The notes under the pieces: model-generated
Told to the model about the DNA's origin: nothing
What the model saw: only the letters and a program-made list of their open reading frames with translations
Database searches by the model: none
DNA from: DASTBU01 sp035711845
Lineage (GTDB): Bacteria > Acidobacteriota > Vicinamibacteria > Vicinamibacterales > 2-12-FULL-66-21
Direction: 5' to 3'
Assembly: GCA_035711845.1 (NCBI GenBank)
Contig: DASTBU010000014.1
Span: forward strand, 1 to 43,777
DNA: 43,777 bases
In this document: one piece after another, positions 17,250 through 24,575 of the stretch
Numbering within the stretch: the stretch's first letter is position 1
How the letters are laid out: every line of letters starts with the position of its first letter
Made by a program: the position numbers and the translations under genes

Positions 17250-17377
17250 AGCGCGTGAGGCTGGTCGGCGACGAGGCCGCCCCGGACAGCCACAGAGCGA
17301 TGTCCTGGCGCTGCAGGAGGGCGCTCGAACGACTCGCCGAGTTCGATCCTCAACAGGAGCGGATCGTCGAACTTCGG
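17250..17377 (+). pseudogene. Relic of an ECF sigma factor (region 4 start)
   Basis: On the plus strand, pieces in different frames read like the junction between sigma regions 2 and 4 of the ECF family. One reads RLVGDEAAPDSHR, another DVLALQE, and after a shift ALERLAEFDPQQERIVELR. The equivalent stretch of the intact sigma factor at 6397 is HDLLALDDALDELARVDDRQ. The relic is cut off abruptly at the end of the radical SAM gene. No start or helix-turn-helix remains, so it cannot function. Confidence 0.6.
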
Positions 17378-17386
17378 TCACCACCA

Positions 17387-18823
17387 CTACCCGAAGTATT
17401 TCGGCGTCGGCATCCGCGCGCGAATTTGCTCGAGTTCACCGACCGTCACACGGAAGACGCCGCGTTTGCGGCACGACTCCTCGACGGCCCTGACGACCAT
17501 GCCCCGAACGAACGCGGGGATTCTCTTCATGCGCTCCTCGGCCGCATCGTCCCACACGATGGTCGTCACTGATTCCCGGCCGTATTCGATAAGGGGCGTC
17601 CCGGGCGTCGCCGATGTATCAGGGCTCCGGAGGGCGAGAAGCGGAGACCCGGCGAATCTTCCAGGCGTGTGCGTGCACAGCGGATCCTCGGCCATCAAAT
17701 CGCCGGTCATGCCGTAGGCGCGTGCGCGACAGCCTCCGCAGTGGGCGTTCATCTCGCATTCCCCGCACCGCCCCCCGAGCGACGAGCGGAGGCGAATGCC
17801 GGTGAACAGCTCGGATGAGGTCCATAGGTCCGCGAGGCTCGCGCGGCGAAGGGACCCGGCGAAGACAGGGAGGTACGGGCAGGGAGTCACGTCTCCGTTC
17901 GGCCGGATCCCCATGTAGTGCGTGCCTGCAGGGCAGCCGCCGGCGCCACCGGAGTAGGTCCTGATGGGGGAGGAGCCGAGCCACGAGACGGGCCTCTCCG
18001 ATACGACGTCCGTTGCGTGTCGATGCGAACCGTCGGGATTCTCCGGCTCCTCGCGCAGGCTGCCGGCGCTTTCCAGCACGGTCTTGATGTAGTGCGGCGC
18101 GCACTTGGCGTTCACCAGCATGCGGCCGTCGTACTTCCGCTGGATCCGGTAGAGGGAGGCGAGCACCTCGTCGTACTGCGCCGGGGTCATGTCCGACACG
18201 AACTGCCCGCGACCGGTCGGTACCAGGAAGTACAGGTTCCAGACCTTCGCGGCGAGCCGATCGTACGCGAAGTCGGCAATCGCCTCGAGCTCGCCGGCAT
18301 TGTGCGAGCCCGCCGTCGTCTGCACGATGTACGGAAGCCCTGTTTTGTTGAGGATCTGCGCTCCTTCCACGGTGTTCTGCCAGGCGCCGCGCACCCTCCG
18401 GAAGCGGTCGTGGCGGTCGGGCTCGAGCGCATCGAGGGAGAGGGAGAGCCCCCGCGCTCCGGCCTCCGAGAGGTGCCTCGCGACGTTCTCGCTGATCCGC
18501 ACGCCGTTGGTGCCGACGACGACCCAGAGCCCGCGCTGCGACGCGCGCCGGACGATGTCGAGGATGTCGCGGCGCAAGAGCGGCTCACCGCCGGTCAGGA
18601 TCGTCACGCATTCTGGCGCGAACGCGGCGATCTCGTCGATGACCCTGAAGCATTCCTCGGTGCCGAGCTCGCTCCGATCGGCGAAGCCCTCCGTGGCGAC
18701 GAGCGGGGTCCCGCCGGCGTCGAGGTAGCAGTGCTCGCAGGCGAGATTGCAGCGATAGGTGAGGTTCCAGGAGATGACGTAGGGCCGGGCGAACGACGAC
18801 GCGTTCATATTGAAGATGTTCAA
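17387..18823 (-). CDS. Radical SAM/SPASM enzyme with C-terminal PCP_red domain
   Basis: This 478-residue protein has the radical SAM cluster motif C25-NLA-C29-EH-C32 and the SAM motif GGEP at 78-81. A SPASM region follows (about 297-383) with C297, C315, C353, C356, C362, C365 and C383, enough for additional Fe-S clusters. The linker leads to a PCP_red domain at about 423-478 (WDDAAEERMKRIPAFVRG ... PTPKYFG). The catalytic part resembles heme-pathway and peptide-modifying radical SAM/SPASM enzymes (NirJ/AhbD/PqqE-like); I cannot assign the reaction. It lies 16 bases after the zinc-ribbon/PCP_red gene and so is probably in one operon with it and the Mrp ATPase. The C-terminal DNA is duplicated at 14133-14294. 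Confidence 0.88.
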   Translation of the reverse strand: MNIFNMNASSFARPYVISWNLTYRCNLACEHCYLDAGGTPLVATEGFADRSELGTEECFRVIDEIAAFAPECVTILTGGEPLLRRDILDIVRRASQRGLWVVVGTNGVRISENVARHLSEAGARGLSLSLDALEPDRHDRFRRVRGAWQNTVEGAQILNKTGLPYIVQTTAGSHNAGELEAIADFAYDRLAAKVWNLYFLVPTGRGQFVSDMTPAQYDEVLASLYRIQRKYDGRMLVNAKCAPHYIKTVLESAGSLREEPENPDGSHRHATDVVSERPVSWLGSSPIRTYSGGAGGCPAGTHYMGIRPNGDVTPCPYLPVFAGSLRRASLADLWTSSELFTGIRLRSSLGGRCGECEMNAHCGGCRARAYGMTGDLMAEDPLCTHTPGRFAGSPLLALRSPDTSATPGTPLIEYGRESVTTIVWDDAAEERMKRIPAFVRGMVVRAVEESCRKRGVFRVTVGELEQIRARMPTPKYFG

Positions 18824-18839
18824 CTAATCAAGCGCCGAC

Positions 18840-19301
18840 TTACATGCCAAAGAACTCTCGGGCGTCGTCGAGGATTTTTTCGTCGACTTCCAGTGCCCCC
18901 TTTTCTCGGGCGAATCTCTCGATGCCGGTCCGCGCCATGGGGCGCACGAACTCGGGGATGTTCGCGAGGCGGGCTTCCGCGGCAGCAGACCACCGGATGG
19001 GGATGGACGCGCCGGCCTGATCGGGTCGCGCGCCCATTCCCGGAATCATCGCGGAGAACGGGCAACTGGTCCCGGACGAGGCTCCGCTCGCAGTTCCGGT
19101 GCCGGACGCTCCCGCGCCGGTCTCGGGGCCTATGCGCACGCCGAGCGACTGGACAACCTGCGTTTCGTACGCGTTCGTGAGCATCGCCATCTCGTAGCCG
19201 CACTCGGGACACGAGTAGACGACCGACAGCGAGCCGCGCTCGGGCGGACCGACGGATTGCAGCTTCATCGGGCTGTCGCAGGGGACGCAGAGGAATTTCA
19301 T
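18840..19301 (-). CDS. Zinc-ribbon protein with C-terminal PCP_red domain
   Basis: This is a 153-residue soluble protein. C5-VP-C8 and C31-PE-C34 form an N-terminal zinc-ribbon or rubredoxin-like knuckle. A flexible Gly/Ser/Ala/Thr-rich linker (about 58-85) follows, then a PCP_red domain (about 103-153: WSAAAEARLANIPEFVRPMA to ILDDAREFFGM). PCP_red is the small domain that ends the BchB/ChlB subunit of dark protochlorophyllide reductase. None of the catalytic BchB part is present, so it is not a reductase by itself. The start ATG overlaps the Mrp stop (ATGA). A redox, metal-delivery or scaffold role with the two neighbours is inferred. Confidence 0.85.
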   Translation of the reverse strand: MKFLCVPCDSPMKLQSVGPPERGSLSVVYSCPECGYEMAMLTNAYETQVVQSLGVRIGPETGAGASGTGTASGASSGTSCPFSAMIPGMGARPDQAGASIPIRWSAAAEARLANIPEFVRPMARTGIERFAREKGALEVDEKILDDAREFFGM

Positions 19302-20257
19302 CGCTGAGGCTCCCTGCCTCGCCGTAGCTCGGGCGACGCCCGAGCGGAGGCGGGCGCTGTCGATTCGAGTCTGTCCAGAAGTCGCTGTGCGATCTGCTCG
19401 AGGGTCCGGCCCACGGGGCTTTCGCCGAATGCCGCGAGAGGGACCCCAAGATCACAGTGCCGCGCAAGCTCCGGATCGAACGGAACGCTGCCGAAGCAGG
19501 GGATTCCCAGCCCCGAGGCCTGGGGAGCGTCGAAGAGCGGCTTGATGGCGCGACAGTCCCGGCAGTAATAGCCGCTCATGTTCTCGACGTAGCCGAGGAG
19601 GTGGTTGGGTCCCCTCGACAGAGCGGCGATCGAACGGGCGACCACGCCGCGCGACACTTCGGAAGGAATCGTGACGAGCAGGAACGAGGTCCTCGGCCCG
19701 AGAAAATCGGCGTACTGGACCGTCCGCTCGGCTCCCGGCGGCAGATCCACCATCAGCAGATCGAGCGCTCCCCACTCGAAGGAGCCGAGGATCTCGCCGA
19801 GGAGAGCGAACTCCCTCGTGGCGCGCCACGTCTGGGACCCTCCCGGCGCCGCGCTCTCGAACTCGAGCGCCTCCGACTCGGGGATCAGCGAGCCCATCGA
19901 GAAAACCGCGATTCCGTTCCTGGTCCGCGGGAGCGCGACCTTGTCTCTGCCGCTTGCCACGCCGACGCCCTTGGGGGAAGGCGGCGGAACGAACAGCGCC
20001 CCCCGGACACCGGCCATGCGCGCCTGGGATGGGCCGTTGAGGTCCGCGTCGAGGATCGCAATCCGAAGCCCCCGGGCGCGCAGCGCGCCCGCGAGATGCA
20101 GCGTCAAAGTACTTTTGCCGACGCCCCCCTTGCCGGAGCCCACGGCCACGAGATGGCGCACCCCGGCGAGCCCGTCGGTGATGCGGGTTCGCTGCTCGGC
20201 GATCTGCTGGAGGATTCTGGACCCTCCGTCGCCGGCGATGTCGTGGTAGCGCTTCAC
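19298..20257 (-). CDS. Mrp/NBP35-family P-loop ATPase
   Basis: This is a 319-residue MinD/Mrp-type ATPase. The deviant Walker A motif GSGKGGVGKST lies at about 40-50, the switch region reads DADLNGPSQARM, and the Walker B-like segment is LLMVDLPPG. Near the C-terminus, ENMSGYYCRDC carries the Cys-x-x-Cys that in Mrp/ApbC/NBP35 proteins bridges an Fe-S cluster between monomers. These proteins act as Fe-S cluster carriers or scaffolds. It begins a tight operon with the zinc-ribbon/PCP_red and radical SAM/PCP_red genes, which suggests that it serves their Fe-S clusters. The last codons lie in a palindromic repeat (19327-19345). Confidence 0.9.
   Translation of the reverse strand: MKRYHDIAGDGGSRILQQIAEQRTRITDGLAGVRHLVAVGSGKGGVGKSTLTLHLAGALRARGLRIAILDADLNGPSQARMAGVRGALFVPPPSPKGVGVASGRDKVALPRTRNGIAVFSMGSLIPESEALEFESAAPGGSQTWRATREFALLGEILGSFEWGALDLLMVDLPPGAERTVQYADFLGPRTSFLLVTIPSEVSRGVVARSIAALSRGPNHLLGYVENMSGYYCRDCRAIKPLFDAPQASGLGIPCFGSVPFDPELARHCDLGVPLAAFGESPVGRTLEQIAQRLLDRLESTAPASARASPELRRGREPQR
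19327..19345. repeat. 19-bp palindrome within the Mrp 3' end
   Basis: GCTCGGGCG and CGCCCGAGC flank a single A, giving a perfect inverted repeat. It lies within the last codons of the Mrp gene, where the protein sequence becomes low complexity (ASARASPELRRGREPQR). Surrounding bases (cctcgccgtagctcgg) resemble the dispersed palindromes near 3900 and 5100. The C-terminal tail may therefore derive from repeat insertion. Confidence 0.5.
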
Positions 20258-20597
20258 GTTACTGGCGTCCGAGGTTCGGCTCCGAGCGCCCAGCGCTGCG
20301 GCCGCGCTGGGCTTCGGAAGGTCGGATTCACACAGATTTTAGCTTACACCGTCCCGCACCGGGCGCGGGGGATGGTCTCGAACGAAAGAGCGAGCCCGCC
20401 AACGAACCACACTGCACGCTTAACCGCCGAAGGTATCTGCGGACTGACGATTCCCGGCGAGCCGGCACGCGTTTACTGGCCTGTTGCGGCCGGAGGCGGG
20501 ACGAGGAACCGGGCGCTGGTTTCCGAAGGCTTCGCGATCACGTCGGCGCCCGGTGTGTATCCGTGGACGGACAGCTGCGTGGTGGATTCCGCCGCCG
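20258..20597. other. Gap upstream of the Mrp operon
   Basis: This 340-base stretch lies between the Mrp start (20257) and the end of the next minus-strand gene (20598). It contains a hairpin made of GCCCAGCG (20288-20295) and CGCTGGGC (20305-20312) about 30 bases upstream of the Mrp start. This could be a terminator for upstream minus-strand transcription or an operator. An open plus-strand stretch at 20430-20626 (with LTAEGICGLTIPG) is not recognised and lacks a start of its own. Confidence 0.35.
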
Positions 20598-21584
20598 TCA
20601 CTGGCGCGTCAGCTCAAAACGGCTGATAGAACACACCCAGGCGATGGCTGGGAAGAAGAAGTTTTTGTCGAAACCTGGGACGAGGGAGGCTTCGTCGAGG
20701 TAGATGATTCCCTCGTTTCCGCTGGATGCGCTGTTCATGCGCGTACCAATGATGCTCGTGGTGGCATTGAAGATGCCGTCAACGATGAGGGTACCCGCGC
20801 CGATCTCTTCGCCCACATCAAAAGAGGAGCCGTAATAGAAGTCGCTCACCGAAGCAATACTAAACCGGATCTCATCAGTCGACACGACAACGCCAGAGAA
20901 GGCGTTGCCGCCAGGCCAGAAATCTGCTCCTGACAGGAACACGTGCACTGTGGCGCCGTTCTGTTCGATACGAGCGGTATAGACACGCCGTTTCAGCACG
21001 TCTGGAACTTCGGCCGTGCAGGCATTCGCGATCAGCGTCAGCGTGTAGATTCCGGAGTAGTCGATAGCCAACGAACGTCCGAGGTAGTCGGAGGCCAGCG
21101 GATGCCCGATTGGGACCCAGCCGCCATCGATGCACAAGCCAAACAACCCGGGAACTCCGGCGAACGGATCCGATGTCGTGCACTTGAACGGCGGCACCCC
21201 CACGGGCGGAGGTGGCGGTGCCGTCGGCGGCGTCTCACCGGACGGGCGAATCAACGGATGGCCGGCCGGGAGCCAGCCGCCGTCCTGGCAGATCCAGGAC
21301 GGACCAGGCTGCACGCTGATGCAGGGCTCAGGTGTCCCCGCCCCACCCGTCGGCGGGGATGGTGCCGTCGGCGGCGTCTCACCCGACGGGCGAATCAACG
21401 GATGGCCGGGCGGGAGCCAGCCGCCGTCCTGGCAGACCCAGTCGGGTCCAGGCACAGGCGGTTTGCAGTTGTCAGCACTCGTTGGCGGCGGCGAAGCAGG
21501 CGCCTGCCCGCCTGAAGCCAGCGGGTTTTTCGGAGACATCACGGCGATCAAGAACAACGGGACCAACAGACCAGCAAGGCGCAT
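20598..21584 (-). CDS. Secreted protein with DGGW repeats and an unnamed C-terminal domain
   Basis: This is a 328-residue protein with a signal peptide (MRLAGLLVPLFLIAVMSP). Residues about 40-170 hold three copies of a repeat around W-x-C-x-DGGW-x-P-x-GHPL (CQDGGWLPPGHPLI, CQDGGWLPAGHPLI, CIDGGWVPIGHPL). The first two are joined by near-identical proline-rich linkers (RPSGETPPTAP), whose DNA is also nearly identical. The remaining 160 residues form a beta-rich domain starting SGIYTLTLIANACTAEVPD and ending SRFELTRQ. This domain matches the C-terminus of the lipoprotein at 27942. No named function is recognised. A shortened relic of a sister gene lies directly upstream. Confidence 0.75.
   Translation of the reverse strand: MRLAGLLVPLFLIAVMSPKNPLASGGQAPASPPPTSADNCKPPVPGPDWVCQDGGWLPPGHPLIRPSGETPPTAPSPPTGGAGTPEPCISVQPGPSWICQDGGWLPAGHPLIRPSGETPPTAPPPPPVGVPPFKCTTSDPFAGVPGLFGLCIDGGWVPIGHPLASDYLGRSLAIDYSGIYTLTLIANACTAEVPDVLKRRVYTARIEQNGATVHVFLSGADFWPGGNAFSGVVVSTDEIRFSIASVSDFYYGSSFDVGEEIGAGTLIVDGIFNATTSIIGTRMNSASSGNEGIIYLDEASLVPGFDKNFFFPAIAWVCSISRFELTRQ
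21185..21450 (-). repeat. Near-identical direct repeat encoding the DGGW motifs
   Basis: Within the previous gene, the segments around 21215-21300 and 21362-21440 are almost identical at DNA level (for example gacgggcgaatcaacggatg in both). They encode the WLP-GHPLI-RPSGETPP units. The identity includes silent positions, so the duplication is recent or maintained by gene conversion. Confidence 0.75.
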
Positions 21585-21614
21585 CGTTCACCTCTAACCT
21601 TCGGAATGAGGCAG

Positions 21615-21785
21615 TGTGAGCGCGTCAGCTCGAAGCGGCTGATGAAACAGATCCAGCCCTGAGGGTGCACTCCCGGCAGTTGCTCCCAACTGTTGGCGGC
21701 GGCGTGGGAGTTGGCGCCTGCTCACCTGCAGCCAGCGCGTGCTCGGGCGGCATCGCATTGAGCAAGAACGAAAGCACCACAAAAC
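21615..21785 (-). pseudogene. Deleted relic of a DGGW-repeat protein gene
   Basis: On the minus strand, 21675-21785 matches the 5' coding end of the gene at 20598 (MPPEHALAAGEQAPTPTPPP versus MSPKNPLASGGQAPASPPP). It is directly followed by 21615-21655, which matches that gene's last codons (CFISRFELTR versus CSISRFELTR). The middle of about 800 bases is missing and the frames no longer agree. It is therefore a tandem paralogue reduced by an internal deletion. Confidence 0.65.
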
Positions 21786-21920
21786 CATCCGGGCACCACC
21801 CCACGGCATGGAACGGCTCCCGGACGCCCATACATACATAACGCTGGTCGGGACAAAACCGGACACTCCAGTGCGCGAGGGCAGGCACAGCTTCCAGCAG
21901 GAACCATCACAGCGCACTGC

Positions 21921-21975
21921 CAATTCAGCGCGCCGACGAGCAGCCCGATGTCGTCCGTCCGGCAGAAGCGATATG
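21921..21975 (-). pseudogene. Sliver of a GNAT acetyltransferase 5' end
   Basis: About 55 bases read on the minus strand as SYRFCRTDDIGLLVGALN. The start of the intact acetyltransferase at 34329 reads AYRFCRTDDIGLLVDALN. The DNA is nearly identical over this span (for example gacgagcagcccgatgtcgt in both on the plus strand). Outside it the similarity stops on both sides. It cannot encode a functional enzyme. Confidence 0.65.
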
Positions 21976-22182
21976 ACCTCACGCAGACGACTCCGGCCGC
22001 CCACCACGCAACTCGCAAAGGAGTCCGGTGTGACATCCCCAGCGACTGCCTCCAGGGCACGATCAGCGCGCCCTTGGGGTGCCTTTAGGCCTTACACCGT
22101 CCCCAGCTTGGCGCGCAGGGCGATGTGTCGACCGAAACTGCAGTCTCTAGAGAGGGGTCGTTCTCGGACGGCTCGCGGTTCG

Positions 22183-22255
22183 ACGCAGGCGGTCCTCAAT
22201 CGCATTCGCGACGAGCTCCGCCGCAAAGCTTGTGAGAGGTCCGATCGCAAGTCGT
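22183..22255 (+). pseudogene. Sliver of an ECF sigma factor (region 2 end)
   Basis: This short plus-strand segment reads QAVLNRIRDELRRKACERSD. The intact sigma factor at 24576 has QAILNRIREELRRKGRRPDA at the matching place. The DNA is also clearly similar. It is truncated on both sides and abuts the end of the PD40 lipoprotein gene. It probably comes from the same family as the relic at 23233. Confidence 0.6.
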
Positions 22256-22259
22256 GGCA

Positions 22260-23138
22260 CTACCGCCGCCAGGTGGCCTGTCTGTCGCTATAGCTTGAAC
22301 TCGCGGGAGCCGCCGCCTCGGGGATCAACTGGCGCTCGAGGCCGCCGTCGCTGATGAAGATTCGCTGGCCGGGACCGTACCAATCCCCCGAAGGGTCCTT
22401 CGTGAATATCAGGCGTCCATCGGGTGTCCAGTCCGGGAATGTGGCCGGACCAGCCACGCGGGTCCGCCGGCCGGAGCCATCTGCGTTTGAGACGTCAATG
22501 CTGCGTGAAATCACGAACGCGATTTCCGAGCTGTCCGGCGACCAGGCGGGTAACTCTCCGGGGCCGATGTGACGCGCATCGGAACCGTCCGCGTTCATCA
22601 CCCACAGTCCCCCAAAGGAGACGTACGAGCCATTAATGAACGCGATCCGCCGCCCGTCCGGCGACCAGGCCGGGGCAAATACACCTGCACCGTCCCCGCC
22701 GTCATGCAGTCGTCGATGATTCGAACCATCGACGTCGATGACGTCGATGGTGAACGATTCGCCACGAAACACAAGCATTCGGCCGTCGGGCGACCAGTCC
22801 GGCTCCCATCCGCTAGCGAGATGCCGCAGCCCGGAGCCATCGACGTTGATCACATAGATGGCTCGGTCCCGCGACCGCCACAAGGCGATCTTCTGGCCGT
22901 CGGGCGACCAGGCGGGCCACGTGCCGTCGCTCAGCCGAGTCACGACCGAGCCATCTTCGTCAGCCAGATACACGGCTTCGGTGCCGTCGCGGTCGCTGAC
23001 GAAGGCGATGGGCCCGGTCGACGTCGGGCCGGACGGGCCCGGCGCTAGTGGCCCGCTGGGCCCGGTGGGGGGCTCGCGGTCACATCCCGTCGCAAAGACG
23101 AGAAGGCCGAGGACGAACAGCAGTCTGGACGGAAGCAT
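22260..23138 (-). CDS. PD40/TolB-like beta-propeller lipoprotein
   Basis: This is a 292-residue exported lipoprotein. The signal peptide ends at a lipobox (LLVFATGC, Cys about residue 19), followed by a Gly/Pro/Ser-rich linker and repeated PD40 blades: IAFVSDRDGTEAVYLADEDG, WPAWSPDGQKIALW, PDWSPDGRMLVFRG, APAWSPDGRRIAFING, LPAWSPDSSEIAFV and PDWTPDGRLIFTK. These are the WD40-like blades of TolB and of surface sensors. I chose the ATG at 23138 because it precedes the signal peptide directly; the frame is open for 26 more codons upstream. It lies between two sigma-factor relics. Confidence 0.82.
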   Translation of the reverse strand: MLPSRLLFVLGLLVFATGCDREPPTGPSGPLAPGPSGPTSTGPIAFVSDRDGTEAVYLADEDGSVVTRLSDGTWPAWSPDGQKIALWRSRDRAIYVINVDGSGLRHLASGWEPDWSPDGRMLVFRGESFTIDVIDVDGSNHRRLHDGGDGAGVFAPAWSPDGRRIAFINGSYVSFGGLWVMNADGSDARHIGPGELPAWSPDSSEIAFVISRSIDVSNADGSGRRTRVAGPATFPDWTPDGRLIFTKDPSGDWYGPGQRIFISDGGLERQLIPEAAAPASSSYSDRQATWRR

Positions 23139-23232
23139 TTCCACCCTCCGTTTGGTCTCAATTGCTATAACGTTGCGCCGGAGGATTCTGGACAAACCGC
23201 GGTAACATGCGGGCAAACCTGGTCGGATCGCT

Positions 23233-23490
23233 ATGTCTGAACCTCCGGGATTCCAGGAGGCCCCGAGCCATCCTGGGTCGGAAGCACCGATCCAGAGTCG
23301 ACCTTTCTTCTGCTCGACCGCGCGCGATCAGGTGATCAGGAAGCGGTGGACCGCCAGGAAAGCGCGCTGACCCGGCTGGGACCTGATGAGCGGGAGGCCA
23401 TCATCGCGCGTCGACATGGGATACAGCTGCGAGGAGCTGGCCGAAGCACGTGACAAACCGTCGCCGGACGGGGGCCCCGGATCCCGGGCC
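23233..23490 (+). pseudogene. Internally deleted ECF sigma factor relic
   Basis: The plus strand first reads ESTFLLLDRARSGDQEAVDR, matching ESTVYLIQRAKAGDRVALDR near the start of the sigma factor at 24576. It continues directly with QESALTRLGPDEREAIIARR, matching ERALGRLRPEEQEALVGRIE from region 4. Then, after a shift, it reads MGYSCEELAEARDKPSPDGG, matching MGYDYAELAQALGKPTADAA. All of the core region 2 is missing and at least one frameshift is present. It is a non-functional paralogue. Confidence 0.7.
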
Positions 23491-23781
23491 GAGATTTCCC
23501 CTACCTACTCGGTCCGCATCCACGCGCGACCCTGCCAGTGCTTGGCTCGCCCGGCATCACGAGGGTCAGCGGTCCAATACAGTCGACTGACCCGCGGTGG
23601 CCTTGTCGCGTAGAGCTGATGCGCGGCAGCAGCACGGAGACCAACCGCTTCCAGAGACTCCGTCGAGGTCTCATTGCAGTCACGTCGCACTCGTCGCCTT
23701 CGGCGGCTTCACGGGCGCTGTGGGATGACGTTCGATCGACTCGGCCTGGTGGGCAGAAGCGGAACAACCGGCGAAGTTGCC
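23491..23781. other. Gap with no recognisable gene
   Basis: Between the sigma relic and the cupin gene I see no convincing gene. Short minus-strand frames (for example one containing LYWTADPRDAGRAKHWQG) are not recognised. Given the relics on the left, this is probably also decayed coding DNA. Confidence 0.3.
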
Positions 23782-24288
23782 TTAAGAGGCGCAAGCTTCC
23801 GGAGCCGCAGGAACGTCGATTCGAGGTGAACCTCCCGCGGGAACGTCGAAATAGGTCACCCACACCTCGGTCTCGCCTGCGCTTGTGTTGTGGGCGAGGT
23901 GCGCGTGGCCCTGGCCTGAATCGATCAGCGCTTCTCCGGCGGAATAGGTGCGACTCACGCACCTGCCTGCCTCCTCCTGATAGAAGGTCAGCTCGCCAGA
24001 CTTGATCAGAATCACGGCCGGGCCCGGGTGGCTGTGCCAACCGGAGTGCCCGTCGGGGGCGAAGATGATCTGCTGCATCACGTTATCCTCAGCGTTCCGC
24101 ACCTGCACCGTTTCGCGACCGCGGTCATCGTCCTTGAGCGAAAGCTTGATGTTGACCTGGTCCGGAAAGGCCGCTCTCGCGACAACCACACCAGTGGTGC
24201 CAGATCCCGGTGTTGCCAGTGCTGCCCCCGCCACCGACGCGACAACTGCCGCGACGATGCCCCCGAATGCCAGCTGCTTCTTCGTCAT
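23782..24288 (-). CDS. Secreted cupin-domain protein
   Basis: This is a 168-residue protein with a signal peptide (MTKKQLAFGGIVAAVVASVA, cleavage near ALA). A single cupin barrel follows. Motif 1 reads GHSGWHSHPGPAVILIKSGE (His-x-His and a later Glu as metal ligands), and motif 2 includes GEALIDSGQGHAHLAHNTS with a further His. Small cupins of this sort bind a metal and may be enzymes or sensors. The substrate is unknown. It is divergent from the sigma/kinase pair; the 287-base gap (24289-24575) must hold both promoters, which I could not place. Confidence 0.85.
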   Translation of the reverse strand: MTKKQLAFGGIVAAVVASVAGAALATPGSGTTGVVVARAAFPDQVNIKLSLKDDDRGRETVQVRNAEDNVMQQIIFAPDGHSGWHSHPGPAVILIKSGELTFYQEEAGRCVSRTYSAGEALIDSGQGHAHLAHNTSAGETEVWVTYFDVPAGGSPRIDVPAAPEACAS

Positions 24289-24575
24289 GGTGCACCTCCC
24301 TCCGTCCCAAGAGAGTTACGCTTCTGAGCTCCTCGACCCCCAAGGCAAACGAGCGGCTGCCAGCCCCGGCGTGACGCGAACGGGCGGACCTCAGTGCACG
24401 AAGTTCTTGCCGGTACAAGCGCGAGTGCCACGAAACGCATCCATCGCACGTCGTGTGTCCCGACGTATCTCTCTAAACGGTCAGACCGCGGGAATTCGGA
24501 CAACGGGCAGTCGCGTCAAACGGCGGGTCGCCTCTTCGGCGTTAAGATGTATCCGGACGTGGAGGCCGCGTTCAA

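Noticed and set aside
17387..19301. PCP_red domains as evidence for chlorophyll synthesis or dark protochlorophyllide reductase
   Set aside because: No BchL, BchN or BchB catalytic sequence and no other bch gene is present; only the small terminal domain occurs.
20430..20626. Possible plus-strand gene upstream of the Mrp operon
   Set aside because: The open stretch has no start of its own, is part of a long frame antisense to Mrp, and matches nothing I recognise.
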